This document shows, piece after piece, positions 46,575 through 55,679 of a stretch of 64,000 bases of DNA. A program made the translations under genes and the position numbers. A model generated the notes under the pieces. That model was not told where the DNA came from, made no database searches, and worked only from the letters and a program-made list of their open reading frames with translations. This DNA is from Alcaligenes endophyticus (GTDB lineage Bacteria; Pseudomonadota; Gammaproteobacteria; Burkholderiales; Burkholderiaceae_B). The stretch spans positions 124,001-188,000 of the forward strand of contig NZ_JAPKND010000001.1 of NCBI RefSeq assembly GCF_026344035.1, read 5' to 3'. Position 1 is the stretch's first letter. Each line of letters starts with the position of its first letter.

Positions 46575-47754
46575 GAAACGCCATACCCAACACGGCTGCC
46601 GCCTGCGCTGCGCGTTGATGCACTTGCTCATCATTGGCGCCCAATATATTCACGTGCCCCATTTTTCGGCCATGACGGGGCTCTAGCTTGCCATACAGAT
46701 GCAAACACACACCCGGTATAGCTAACAAGGCTTGCCAGTCTGGCTCTTGGTATTGCCCCTGCTCATCAAACCACCGCTCCCCCAACAAGTTCAACATAAT
46801 CGCTGGACATAAGGTGGTAGGACTCCCTAGGGGCAAACCAGTCATCACTCGTACCTGCTGTTCAAACTGACAGGTTAGGGAAGCATCCATCGTGTAGTGT
46901 CCACTGTTATGGGGGCGCGGTGCCACTTCATTGGCAATCAAGCGTCCATCGCGCAAGATGAAAAACTCGACGCACATTACCCCGTAATAGCCTAGTTGTT
47001 CAGCAATCGCCGCGGCATTACTGCGCGCTTGCTCACACCAAGTGCTGCCCTGTAAGCTTTCACTTACTGTAGACACCGCTAGAATGCCGTCTCGGTGTTC
47101 GTTGCGCGCACAGGGGAATGCCTGCACCTGGCCATCTAACGCACGCGCCATAACCACTGATATCTCAAACTCCAGATCCTGCAAAGCTTCCAGCACACAA
47201 GCGACACCACCAAATTGCTCGTAAGCTTGCAGTGCTTGCTCACGCGTAGCCACGCGTGCCTGTCCCTTACCGTCATAGCCAAAACGTGCGGCTTTCAAAA
47301 TTCCCGGAAATAGAGCCTCATCCGCTTGCTCTAGATCGGCCAATGACTCGATGACCGCATAAGGGGCCAAAGGCACGCCCGCCTGCGCAATAAACGCTTT
47401 TTCACGGATGCGATCTTGCACAATGCCTACCGCCTCGCCCGAGGGGGTGACACGACGCTGCTGGGCCAAACTAGTAAGCGCCTGCGCTGAGACGTTTTCA
47501 AATTCGGTGGTAATGGCTGCACAACGCTCGCTTAAGCTTGCCAAGGCTTGCTCATCGTCGTAGGGAGCGCAGATATGCAAATCAGCTACTACCCCAGCAG
47601 GGCTTAAGGGATCAGGTTCAAGCACAGCAACTTTATAGCCTAAGCTTTGCGCGGCATGACAGAACATACGGCCCAACTGACCACCGCCGACCATCCCTAA
47701 CCAAGAGCCCGGAGCAACCAAGGCAGGGCCGGATGCGGAAATAAAGGTATTCAT
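46567..47754 (-). CDS. purK: 5-(Carboxyamino)imidazole ribonucleotide synthase PurK
   Basis: A 395-residue ATP-grasp protein. The N-terminal nucleotide fold has MVGGGQLGRMFCHAAQSLG (about 20-40); the ATP-grasp part has LKAARFGYDGKGQARV (about 152) and CVEFFILRDGRLIANEVAPRPHNSGH (about 262-287). It makes N5-CAIR from AIR, bicarbonate and ATP. It stands 27 bases after purE and overlaps tsaC, forming the transcript purC-purE-purK-tsaC. Confidence 0.95.
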   Translation of the reverse strand: MNTFISASGPALVAPGSWLGMVGGGQLGRMFCHAAQSLGYKVAVLEPDPLSPAGVVADLHICAPYDDEQALASLSERCAAITTEFENVSAQALTSLAQQRRVTPSGEAVGIVQDRIREKAFIAQAGVPLAPYAVIESLADLEQADEALFPGILKAARFGYDGKGQARVATREQALQAYEQFGGVACVLEALQDLEFEISVVMARALDGQVQAFPCARNEHRDGILAVSTVSESLQGSTWCEQARSNAAAIAEQLGYYGVMCVEFFILRDGRLIANEVAPRPHNSGHYTMDASLTCQFEQQVRVMTGLPLGSPTTLCPAIMLNLLGERWFDEQGQYQEPDWQALLAIPGVCLHLYGKLEPRHGRKMGHVNILGANDEQVHQRAAQAAAVLGMAFHE

Positions 47755-47781
47755 GTAAATTTTCTTTAACTCAAAACGAGT

Positions 47782-48297
47782 TTATACGGGTGGCACTACC
47801 ATGTTACGAGCCACATTCGTTTGGCGCTCACGATAAGCGATTAATTGCGCAGCTAAGGAGTCGTCATGTACCGCTAAATTAGCAATGACGTGTAACGCTG
47901 CATTGGCTGCACCTGCTTCGCCAATCGCAAAGGTGGCTACAGGCACACCTTTGGGCATTTGTACAATTGATAATAAAGAATCCTCGCCACGCAAATAGCG
48001 CGATGGTACCGGTATACCAAATACTGGCAAATGAGTTAAGGCCGCCAGCATACCAGGCAAATGCGCTGCACCACCCGCGCCGGCAATAATAGCTTTTAGC
48101 CCCCGAGCAGGCGCCTGAGCACCATACTCCACCATATCAAGGGGCATACGATGTGCCGACACAACTTGACACTCGTAAGGCACGGCAAACTCTTCCAGTA
48201 TGGCAACCGCTTGCTGCATGACGTCCCAATCGCTGGATGAGCCCATCACAACCCCCACTACGGGACGCTTACCATCACCGTGCTGCAGACTAGACAT
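47782..48297 (-). CDS. purE: N5-CAIR mutase PurE
   Basis: The product is 171 residues from the ATG at 48297 (MSSLQHGDGKRPVVGVVMGSSSDW); the open stretch back to 48339 is not needed. Conserved motifs are MGSSSDWDVMQQAV (about 19-32), SAHRMPLDMVEYG and GAGGAAHLPGMLAALT (about 87). It converts N5-CAIR to CAIR and works with PurK encoded just downstream. It is 62 bases downstream of purC. Confidence 0.95.
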   Translation of the reverse strand: MSSLQHGDGKRPVVGVVMGSSSDWDVMQQAVAILEEFAVPYECQVVSAHRMPLDMVEYGAQAPARGLKAIIAGAGGAAHLPGMLAALTHLPVFGIPVPSRYLRGEDSLLSIVQMPKGVPVATFAIGEAGAANAALHVIANLAVHDDSLAAQLIAYRERQTNVARNMVVPPV

Positions 48298-48359
48298 TCT
48301 ATTTTTCCACCATGTAAATATTAGCCCCCACTTGCGCAAGGGCTAAGCAAATAATCACT

Positions 48360-49241
48360 TTAAGCACTCAGTTTGTCGAGCGCTTCACGATACTTTGATG
48401 CGGTTTTCTGAATGACCTCGACAGGCAAGCGCGGAGCTGGCGCTGTCTTATCCCAGTCTTGGGTCTCCAACCAATCACGCACAAACTGTTTGTCATACGA
48501 GGGCGGATTGCTGCCCACGGCATAACTATCTGCAGGCCAGAAACGCGAGGAGTCCGGTGTTAGCACCTCATCCATCAAGTGCAGTTGCCCGTGATCATCT
48601 AGACCAAATTCAAATTTTGTATCCGCGATAATAATGCCACGACTAGCTGCATAGCTGGCGGCAGTACTATAAAGCTTCAACGTCACCGCACGTATTTGTT
48701 CAGCGAGTTCTTGTCCTACTTCAGCCACCACATGTTCAAAACTGACATTTTCATCGTGTGCCCCTAGATCCGCTTTAGCGGCAGGTGTAAACATGGGCTC
48801 GGGTAATCGCTGCGCCTGTTGTAAGCCGGCAGGCAAGGCAATACCGCATAGTTGCCCACTGCTTTGGTACTCCTTCCAGCCGGAACCGCTCAGATAGCCC
48901 CGCGCTACAGCCTCAACCATGATAGGTTTTAAACGCTTGACCACCATGGCACGGCCGACAACTTGACTCCGCTCGTCAGTGGTAACCACCTCTTCAGGAC
49001 GTATGCCCGTGGAGTGGTTAGGGACAATATTGGCTAAGCGCTTGAGCCAAAATTCGGTCATGCCCGTTAACACCGCGCCCTTACCTGGGATCGAGTCATC
49101 CAAAATGACATCAAAAGCTGAAATTCGGTCGCTAGCCACGATAAGTAACTTATCATCATCCACCGCGTACATATCCCTAACTTTTCCGCGCGCAAGCAGC
49201 GGCAGAGACTTGATACTGGATTGATGTAAGGGCTCTTGCAC
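48360..49241 (-). CDS. purC: SAICAR synthase PurC
   Basis: A 293-residue protein of the long PurC type. Motifs are [31 protein letters not shown] (about 15-45), the ATP-phosphate-binding GKVRDMY and the later [33 protein letters not shown] (about 200-232). It joins CAIR and aspartate. The start is GTG at 49241, supported by AAGGAAG seven bases upstream. An intrinsic terminator stands immediately before that ribosome binding site. Confidence 0.95.
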   Translation of the reverse strand: MQEPLHQSSIKSLPLLARGKVRDMYAVDDDKLLIVASDRISAFDVILDDSIPGKGAVLTGMTEFWLKRLANIVPNHSTGIRPEEVVTTDERSQVVGRAMVVKRLKPIMVEAVARGYLSGSGWKEYQSSGQLCGIALPAGLQQAQRLPEPMFTPAAKADLGAHDENVSFEHVVAEVGQELAEQIRAVTLKLYSTAASYAASRGIIIADTKFEFGLDDHGQLHLMDEVLTPDSSRFWPADSYAVGSNPPSYDKQFVRDWLETQDWDKTAPAPRLPVEVIQKTASKYREALDKLSA

Positions 49242-49253
49242 GGTGTCTTCCTT

Positions 49254-49291
49254 GAAAACAAAAACATCCCGCCTGGCCTTACCAGCGCGGG
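49254..49291 (-). terminator. Terminator between fba and purC, next to the purC ribosome binding site
   Basis: On the minus strand a stem CCCGC(G)CTGG / CCAGGCGGG with loop TAAGG (49291-49268) is followed by TGTTTTTGTTTTC. It is a good intrinsic terminator for fba. The U tract ends only a few bases before the purC Shine-Dalgarno, so read-through control of purC is possible. Confidence 0.75.
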
Positions 49292-49357
49292 ACGATAAGC
49301 CAGACTATGCAAATCCGGCAAAACGCAGGTCTGAACACAATAAGACCTGCATACTAA

Positions 49358-50422
49358 TTACTGTACAACTTGTTTGAGTTGGCCTACAGCATACTGACGC
49401 GCAATCTCATCCAAAGGTATCGCTTTAATTTTGGATGCATTACCCGCTGTACCAAATTGCTGATAACGCGCAATACAAATTTGCTTCGCTGCCTCACGAG
49501 CAGGTTTCAAGTACTCACGCGGGTCAAACTTTTCTGGATTCTCAAACATAAAGCGCCGGATCGCCGCAGTCATGGCCAAGCGAATATCGGTATCAATATT
49601 CACTTTGCGCACACCGTATTTAATGGCCTCTTGAATCTCTTCCACGGGTACTCCGTAGGTTTCCTTCATATTGCCACCAAATTGGCGTATTTCAGCCAAT
49701 AACTCTTGGGGCACACTCGAGCTGCCGTGCATCACCAAGTGCGTGTTGGGCAAGCGTCGGTGAATTTCTTTCACGCGCTCAATCGATAAGATATCGCCGG
49801 TAGGCTTACGGGTAAACTTGTACGCACCGTGGCTGGTACCAATAGCGATGGCCAAAGCGTCAAGCTGTGTACGCTGAACAAAGTCAGCCGCTTGCTCGGG
49901 ATCGGTTAACAATTGATCCATAGTGAGTTTACCCTCGAAGCCATGGCCATCTTCTTGGTCACCTTCCATGGTTTCTAAGGAACCCAGACAACCCAGCTCG
50001 CCCTCTACGGTGACACCTAATTTATGTGCCATATCTACCACTTTACGAGTCACTTCAACGTTGTACTCGTAATCAGCAATAGTTTTGCCGTCTGGCAACA
50101 GCGAGCCATCCATCATGACACTAGAGAAACCTAGGTCTATCGCCCCTTGACATACCTCGGGAGACTGGCCGTGATCTTGGTGCATGACTACAGGAATATG
50201 TGGATACGATTCAACGGCTGCCTCAATCAAATGGCGCAGAAAGGTTTCGCCTGCGTATTTGCGTGCACCCGCCGAAGCCTGCATGATCACAGGGCTGTCT
50301 GTCTCGGCGGCTGCTTCCATGATGGCCTGGACTTGCTCCAGGTTGTTAACGTTGAATGCCGGTATACCGTACTCGTGCTCGGCTGCATGATCGAGCAACT
50401 GACGCATGGAAACGAGGGCCAT
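49358..50422 (-). CDS. fba: Class II fructose-1,6-bisphosphate aldolase
   Basis: A 354-residue zinc aldolase. Zinc- and substrate-binding motifs are [13 protein letters not shown] (about 78-90), the catalytic Asp region [40 protein letters not shown] (about 200) and [10 protein letters not shown] (about 238). Length and motifs fit the CbbA-like class IIB group used in gluconeogenesis and the Calvin cycle. A terminator follows its stop; mog is 84 bases upstream in the same direction. Confidence 0.95.
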   Translation of the reverse strand: MALVSMRQLLDHAAEHEYGIPAFNVNNLEQVQAIMEAAAETDSPVIMQASAGARKYAGETFLRHLIEAAVESYPHIPVVMHQDHGQSPEVCQGAIDLGFSSVMMDGSLLPDGKTIADYEYNVEVTRKVVDMAHKLGVTVEGELGCLGSLETMEGDQEDGHGFEGKLTMDQLLTDPEQAADFVQRTQLDALAIAIGTSHGAYKFTRKPTGDILSIERVKEIHRRLPNTHLVMHGSSSVPQELLAEIRQFGGNMKETYGVPVEEIQEAIKYGVRKVNIDTDIRLAMTAAIRRFMFENPEKFDPREYLKPAREAAKQICIARYQQFGTAGNASKIKAIPLDEIARQYAVGQLKQVVQ

Positions 50423-50506
50423 GAATAGACTCCTGAAGACAAAAATAAAATCAATATGATTACCCCAATTTTAATGGGGAATTCAATTTTATGCTGAAAC
50501 GAATAT

Positions 50507-51127
50507 TTAACTACGAATGGCCGATTTAGGCCTGAATGCCCGTACTATTTCGGGGTGGGTGTCAATATATGGCCCACCAATCAGGTCGATACAATACGGC
50601 ACCGCAGCAAAAATACCTGGTACTACACTGTCTCCATGGGCATCACGTAAACCTTCCAAGGTTTCCTGTATGGCCTTGGGTTGTCCGGGGAGATTGATAA
50701 TCAGTGCAGCATGTTTCTCCAGTTCACGAATAACAGCGACCTGGCGCGACAAAATTGCGGTTGGCACAAATTTTAAACTGATTTGACGCATCTGTTCAGC
50801 AAAACCTGGCATTTCTCGGGTTGCGACAGCCAATGTTGCTTCTGGGGTAACATCCCGACGCGCAGGGCCAGTACCGCCGGTGGTCAACACCAAGTCACAG
50901 CCCATCTGCACGAGCTCACACAACGTCGCTGATATAACCGCCTGCTCGTCACTCACCAAACGCTCTTGGTACTGTGCAGGCTGAACTAACGCTTTTTCCA
51001 GCCACGACCGTAAAGCAGGGATACCCTGGTCCTCATACTGCCCACTGGCTGCACGATCTGATACAGAAACCAGCCCCACCAAGAGTTGATCGGGATGCTC
51101 GCGCTGTAAAGCTGCCACGGTAGACAT
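50507..51127 (-). CDS. mog: Molybdopterin adenylyltransferase (MogA/MoaB family)
   Basis: The product is 206 residues from the ATG at 51127, chosen because GAGGAG lies eight bases upstream; the open stretch back to 51187 lacks such a site. MPT-binding motifs are VGLVSVSDRAASGQYEDQGIP (about 15-35), CDLVLTTGGTGPARRDVTPEATLAV (about 87-110) and LIINLPGQPKAI (about 152). The enzyme adenylates molybdopterin during molybdenum cofactor synthesis. An SDR gene lies upstream with a terminator in between. Confidence 0.9.
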   Translation of the reverse strand: MSTVAALQREHPDQLLVGLVSVSDRAASGQYEDQGIPALRSWLEKALVQPAQYQERLVSDEQAVISATLCELVQMGCDLVLTTGGTGPARRDVTPEATLAVATREMPGFAEQMRQISLKFVPTAILSRQVAVIRELEKHAALIINLPGQPKAIQETLEGLRDAHGDSVVPGIFAAVPYCIDLIGGPYIDTHPEIVRAFRPKSAIRS

Positions 51128-51135
51128 AACACTCC

Positions 51136-51172
51136 TCAAAAATAAAGGGGCCACCATACAGGCCACCCCCTT
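51136..51172 (-). terminator. Terminator after the SDR gene, abutting the mog ribosome binding site
   Basis: On the minus strand AAGGGG (51172-51167) pairs with CCCCTT (51150-51145), with an inner GGCC/GGCC pairing possible, followed by TATTTTTGAG. The U tract runs straight into the GAGGAG of mog. It would end the aldehyde dehydrogenase-SDR transcript. Confidence 0.6.
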
Positions 51173-51216
51173 ATTGTACCTTGACACGTGGGCTTAACCC
51201 GCCAGTACAACAACGA

Positions 51217-51975
51217 CTACACGCAACGGCCGCCATCAACCTCTAGGCAGGTACCGGTGATAAACCCCGCCTCATCGGAAGCTAAGTACAAGGCGGCCGA
51301 AGCGATATCCGCCGGCGTGGAAAAGCGGCCGAGCGGAATGCCAGCTAAAAACTTCTTACGATTTTCTGGCGTGTCAGGCACTCCCATAAACTCTTCGACC
51401 AGAGCCGTGTCCCCAATCACCGGATTTACGCAGTTCACTCGTATTTGATCAGGCCCCAACTCAGCCGCCATAGACTTACTCAGAGTAACCACAGCCCCTT
51501 TACTACCGTTATACCAAGTGAGACCTGGACGCGGTCGAATAGCAGCCGTAGAAGCAATATTGACAAAGCACCCACTTCCTTGTGCACGGAAATACGGTAC
51601 AAAATGCTTGGCAGTCCAGTAAATACTCTTCACATTCACGGCATACACACGATCAAATTCCATTTCACTGACTTCAAGCAGTGGACGATTGCGGTGCGTA
51701 GTGCCAGCATTATTAACAACTATATGTAAACCTCCGCATTCGCGCAGTGCTACATCTAACAAACCGGCCACGTCATCCCCACGACTTACATCGCAGTGCG
51801 CAAAGATGGCCACGCCGCCTTGATTTTGAATCTGTTGAGCGGCGGCTTGCCCCCTCTCATCATCCACGTCAGCAATCAGCACACGCGCACCCTCTTTAGA
51901 AAAACGCTGTGCAATGCCCAGACCAAAACCCGAGGCGCCACCCGTCACAATGGCTACTTTATCTTTTAAACGCAT
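51217..51975 (-). CDS. Short-chain dehydrogenase/reductase
   Basis: A 252-residue classical SDR. The cofactor motif is VTGGASGFGLGIAQRF (about 10-25), then VNNAGTTHRNRP (about 88) and the catalytic Ser-Tyr-Lys set in NIASTAAIRPRPGLTWYNGSKGA (about 138-160). An acidic residue (DVDDERG, about 36-42) after strand 2 suggests NAD+ as cofactor. It finishes with the common FITGTCLEVDGGRCV end. The substrate is unknown. It lies 35 bases after the aldehyde dehydrogenase gene, so the pair probably oxidises an alcohol and its aldehyde in sequence. Confidence 0.88.
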   Translation of the reverse strand: MRLKDKVAIVTGGASGFGLGIAQRFSKEGARVLIADVDDERGQAAAQQIQNQGGVAIFAHCDVSRGDDVAGLLDVALRECGGLHIVVNNAGTTHRNRPLLEVSEMEFDRVYAVNVKSIYWTAKHFVPYFRAQGSGCFVNIASTAAIRPRPGLTWYNGSKGAVVTLSKSMAAELGPDQIRVNCVNPVIGDTALVEEFMGVPDTPENRKKFLAGIPLGRFSTPADIASAALYLASDEAGFITGTCLEVDGGRCV

Positions 51976-52010
51976 ATGTACCTCCTTTATTATTTCTTGG
52001 CCAAGCTATT

Positions 52011-53447
52011 TTAATCATGCTTAATCGCCAAGGTTTTAAGCCCTGTAAACGCATACAGGGCCTCAAATCCTTTCTCGCGCCCTATCCCAGACTCGCCGCT
52101 GCCACCGAAAGGCAATTCTACGCCACCCGCCGCACCGTAATTATTGATGAACACTTGGCCTGCTCGCAGGCGCCGAGCCAAACGTAACTGACGCGCCCCA
52201 TCACGCGTCCAAATACCCGCTACCAGGCTGTAAGGCGTACCATTCGCCAAGCGTAAGGCCTCTGCCTCATCGCTAAAGCTCCACGCACAAAGCACTGGAC
52301 CAAATATTTCCTCTTGGGCCAACACGTGATCTGCAGGCACATCCGCCAGTAAGCTAGGTACTTGGTAATACCCGCCGCGGGGAGCGGTGGACAGCAATCT
52401 CCCCTGCGCTACCAGCCGTATTCCATCTTTCTCGGCTAGGGCCAAATACGCCGCTACTCGATCTCGTTGGCGCTCGCTGATCAAGGGACCACAATCCAAG
52501 TTTTCTATGGCAGGCCCCACTCGTAATGCTTGAAACTGCTCGGCTAAACGCTCTATCACATCGTTGTACACAGCGCGTTGGATTAAGACCCGGCTGCCGG
52601 CTGAACACGTTTGACCCGCATTTTGAATAATGCCGTTCATAATGGCCGGAATCGCCGCATCCAAATCAGCATCTGAAAAAACGATCTGCGGTGACTTTCC
52701 CCCTAACTCTAAAGTCACGGGGACGAAGTTTCTGGCAGCTAATTCCGCCACCACGCGACCAGTAACAGGCGACCCCGTAAACGACAAATGATTAATATCG
52801 GGGTGCCCCGCCAAAGCAGCACCCGCCTCGGCACCTAGCCCAGTGCAAATATTTAATACTCCAGCCGGCAAACCAGCTTCATGTAATATTTCAGCGACAC
52901 GCAAAATTGAAAGGCTGGCATCCTCTGCGGGCTTCACTACAGCGCAGTTCCCAACCGCTAAGGACGCTGCAACACTGCGTCCGAAAATTTGCATAGGATA
53001 ATTCCAAGGCACTATATGGGCAGTTACTCCTAGGGGTTCACGCAACGTCAGCGCTGTCATGCTGCTAGAAATAGGAATGGTTTGTCCGTGCAGCTTATCC
53101 ACCGCTCCGGCATAAAACTCAAAATAACGCGCTAAAGCGGTGGCATCCGCCTGAGCCTGTTTTAACGGTTTCCCCGTGTCACGCGACTCTATTCTAGCGA
53201 GCTCCTCACGCGCATCTGATAACAAACGAGCACATCGAAATAGTAGCTGACTACGAGCCGCACTACTCATATCGCCCCATGGGCCGCTTAAGGCGCGGCG
53301 CGCCGCTGCCACAGCCCAGTTAATGTCCACCTCGCTAGAGCGCGCCAAACGAGCATAACGTTCGCCATTGGAAGGGTCTACCACTGGCCATGTCTGCCCA
53401 GATTCCGCGCCCAGGCTTTTCCCATCCAGCCAATTACGCAACTCCAT
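52011..53447 (-). CDS. Aldehyde dehydrogenase family protein
   Basis: A 478-residue ALDH. The NAD-binding motif is FTGSPVTGRVVAELAA (about 225), the catalytic Glu is in VTLELGGKSPQIVF (about 250) and the catalytic Cys in NAGQTCSAGSRVLIQ (about 285). EEIFGPVLCAWSF (about 380) and the C-terminal YTALKTLAIKH-like end are typical. Betaine-aldehyde and aromatic-aldehyde dehydrogenases resemble it; the substrate is not determined. It is the first gene of a two-gene unit with the SDR. Confidence 0.9.
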   Translation of the reverse strand: MELRNWLDGKSLGAESGQTWPVVDPSNGERYARLARSSEVDINWAVAAARRALSGPWGDMSSAARSQLLFRCARLLSDAREELARIESRDTGKPLKQAQADATALARYFEFYAGAVDKLHGQTIPISSSMTALTLREPLGVTAHIVPWNYPMQIFGRSVAASLAVGNCAVVKPAEDASLSILRVAEILHEAGLPAGVLNICTGLGAEAGAALAGHPDINHLSFTGSPVTGRVVAELAARNFVPVTLELGGKSPQIVFSDADLDAAIPAIMNGIIQNAGQTCSAGSRVLIQRAVYNDVIERLAEQFQALRVGPAIENLDCGPLISERQRDRVAAYLALAEKDGIRLVAQGRLLSTAPRGGYYQVPSLLADVPADHVLAQEEIFGPVLCAWSFSDEAEALRLANGTPYSLVAGIWTRDGARQLRLARRLRAGQVFINNYGAAGGVELPFGGSGESGIGREKGFEALYAFTGLKTLAIKHD

Positions 53448-53519
53448 ATCCGTCTCCCGTTCTCTTGTTTTCTAAGTGTGTACAATTATTGAGAACATTC
53501 TACCCAAGGACTCGATACT

Positions 53520-54362
53520 GTGAATGCTGAAAACCCTACCTTACTTGTGGCTGGTGCGGGCGATCTAGGGCTGCGCGTCGCGCAACAAGCAGCGGATCAT
53601 CAATGGACTGTGATCGCATTACGCAGACAGCCGCCCCACCACGGCCGTGCGGATATTGAGTGGGTGCAGGCGGATCTTAGCCAACGTGCAGACTTGCGCT
53701 TAAAACATCGCCCTATTACGCATGTGGTCTACGCAGCCACCCCCGATGAGCGTACCTCCGAAGCCTATGAAAAAATCTTTATCCACGGCTTGCAACAATT
53801 AATTGCTGCGCTATCCCTAGACCATTTGCAGAGATTTGTTTTTATTTCCTCAACAGCCGTCTACGGCCCTAGCACCGAAGTGCTAGACGAAAATTCACGT
53901 GCTGATCCTCAAGGCTTTAACGGTAAGACACTATTACAGGCCGAACAGTTACTAGCTCAGTCGCTTGCCTCTCAAGCAATTAGCCTCAGACTATCCGGTC
54001 TGTACGGTCCGCATCGCACACAGCTACTCGAACGATTGCGTCAGGGCAAGGCTTACGCTCCTATTGACTCAGCGCATTATGCCAATCGTATCCATATTCA
54101 TGATGCCGCCCGTGCCGTCTGGCATTTACTCAATATTGCTGCCCCTTTTCCCTGTTATATCGGCACCGACAGCCATCCTTACCCCTTGGCTGAACTCTAT
54201 GACGAACTGGCTAAGCTCTTACAGGCACCGCCCCCACCCCGTAAAGACTACGCGGAAGGTGGGAAGCGCTTGAGCAATCAAAGACTCTTAAATAGCGGCT
54301 TTACCCTAGAGCATCCAGATTCTCTTGTGGCATATGCCGAGCTCATCAAGCAAGGCTCATAA
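53520..54362 (+). CDS. NAD-dependent epimerase/dehydratase family protein (SDR)
   Basis: A 280-residue extended SDR. The cofactor motif is AGAGDLGLRVAQQAADH (about 12-28; GxGxxG form) and the active-site region is VFISSTAVYGPSTEVLDENS (about 107-126, with Y-x-x-x-K altered, since no Lys follows Tyr at +4). Its end NQRLLNSGFTLEHPD resembles YeeZ-like members. The start is GTG at 53520. It is the only plus-strand gene in the region and lies divergent from the aldehyde dehydrogenase and convergent to pgk, so it looks like a separate single-gene unit. Confidence 0.8.
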   Translation: MNAENPTLLVAGAGDLGLRVAQQAADHQWTVIALRRQPPHHGRADIEWVQADLSQRADLRLKHRPITHVVYAATPDERTSEAYEKIFIHGLQQLIAALSLDHLQRFVFISSTAVYGPSTEVLDENSRADPQGFNGKTLLQAEQLLAQSLASQAISLRLSGLYGPHRTQLLERLRQGKAYAPIDSAHYANRIHIHDAARAVWHLLNIAAPFPCYIGTDSHPYPLAELYDELAKLLQAPPPPRKDYAEGGKRLSNQRLLNSGFTLEHPDSLVAYAELIKQGS

Positions 54363-54394
54363 AAAAACCCGCTCTGCTTTACACAGAGCGGGTT
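54361..54394 (-). terminator. Intrinsic terminator of pgk
   Basis: An 11-base perfect stem AACCCGCTCTG / CAGAGCGGGTT (54366-54376 and 54384-54394) is followed on the minus strand by TTTTTTT. It would end the tkt-gap-pgk transcript. It overlaps the stop codon of the plus-strand epimerase gene. Confidence 0.88.
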
Positions 54395-54415
54395 GTGATG
54401 CTATTGCATCCTAAT

Positions 54416-55606
54416 TTATGCTCTATCTTGTAGTACAGCAACGGCGGGTAAGCGCTTACCCTCTAGGAACTCTAAGAAAGCACCACCGCCCGTGGAGATA
54501 TAGCCAACTTGTTCAGCAATACCAAAACGAGCAATCGCTGCCAGGGTATCGCCCCCACCCGCAATAGAAAAAGCATCCGACTCAGCAATGGCTTTAGCCA
54601 ATACTTCCGTACCATGGGCGAACGCCGGAAACTCAAACACGCCTAGAGGACCATTCCACACTACCGTGCCTGCCTGCCGGATAATGTCGGCAATTTGCTC
54701 CGCCGTTTGTGGCCCTACATCCAAAATCATATCTTCAGCAGTGACTTGGTCAGCCGCTTTAGTACTTGCCGGCGCATCCTCAGCAAAGTGCGTCGCGCAC
54801 ACCACATCCATGGGGACGGGTACTTCAGCACCACGTTGCTTCATCAATTCAATCACCGCTTTGGCTTCGTCAACTTGCGCTGGCTCAGCCAAGGATTTAC
54901 CGATAGGCAGGCCACTGGCCAACATAAACGTATTGGCAATTCCACCGCCGACTACAAGCTGATCCACTTTGTCCGCTAAAGCTTGCAAAATACTGAGCTT
55001 AGTGGACACCTTAGCTCCACCCACAATGGCCACCAAGGGTCGCTTGGGCTCATGCAACGCACGCCCTAAGGCTTCTAACTCGGCTTGTAACAAGGGGCCC
55101 GCACAGGCAACCGGAGCATAACGAGCAATACCTTCTGTAGTGGCCTCGGCGCGATGTGCAGTGCCAAAGGCATCATTCACATAGACATCGCATAAAGCCG
55201 CCATTTTTTGCGCGAGCTCCAAATTATTCTTTTTCTCACCCACATTACAGCGGCAGTTTTCTAACAAGACAACCTGCCCTGGTTCAACCACAACGCCATC
55301 CAGCCAATTACGACGCAGCTCTACTGGCATACCCAGTAACTCAGAGAGGCGCTGCGCAACAGGTGCCAGGCTATCTCGCTCGCTAAACTCACCCTCGGTG
55401 GGACGGCCTAAATGCGAGGTCACCATGACGGCTGCACCAGCATCTAAAGCCATGCGAATAGCCGGCACAGAGGCTCGTACTCGGGTGTCTTCGCTTATTT
55501 TTCCATCTTGCAACGGAACGTTTAAATCCGAGCGAATAAAAACGCGCTTCCCACGTAGCGCGTCACTGTCTGCTAGGGCAGATAAAGTCTTAATTTGAGT
55601 AGACAT
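54416..55606 (-). CDS. pgk: Phosphoglycerate kinase
   Basis: A 396-residue protein from the ATG at 55606; an ATG at 55612 adds two residues. The N-terminal part has [17 protein letters not shown] (about 18-34) and [10 protein letters not shown] (about 62). The nucleotide part has [16 protein letters not shown] and the C-terminal GGGDTLAA and [14 protein letters not shown]. It converts 1,3-bisphosphoglycerate to 3-phosphoglycerate. It is downstream of gap, with a 12-base hairpin in between. Confidence 0.97.
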   Translation of the reverse strand: MSTQIKTLSALADSDALRGKRVFIRSDLNVPLQDGKISEDTRVRASVPAIRMALDAGAAVMVTSHLGRPTEGEFSERDSLAPVAQRLSELLGMPVELRRNWLDGVVVEPGQVVLLENCRCNVGEKKNNLELAQKMAALCDVYVNDAFGTAHRAEATTEGIARYAPVACAGPLLQAELEALGRALHEPKRPLVAIVGGAKVSTKLSILQALADKVDQLVVGGGIANTFMLASGLPIGKSLAEPAQVDEAKAVIELMKQRGAEVPVPMDVVCATHFAEDAPASTKAADQVTAEDMILDVGPQTAEQIADIIRQAGTVVWNGPLGVFEFPAFAHGTEVLAKAIAESDAFSIAGGGDTLAAIARFGIAEQVGYISTGGGAFLEFLEGKRLPAVAVLQDRA

Positions 55607-55636
55607 GATCATTATTTAGGAACTAGGCAAACACAC

Positions 55637-55665
55637 AACAAGGGCGGGGAAATCCCGCCCTTGTT
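55637..55665. terminator. Hairpin between gap and pgk
   Basis: A perfect 12-base stem AACAAGGGCGGG / CCCGCCCTTGTT with a five-base loop lies 14 bases after the gap stop codon. The minus strand does not continue in a clean U tract (TTGTTGTGTG), so it may attenuate transcription or protect the gap mRNA rather than terminate fully. Confidence 0.55.
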
Positions 55666-55679
55666 TGTTACCCAAAAGC

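Noticed and set aside
50478-50500. Short CCCCA/TGGGG hairpin between mog and fba as a terminator
   Set aside because: The stem is five bases with an A/T-rich loop and lacks a proper U tract.
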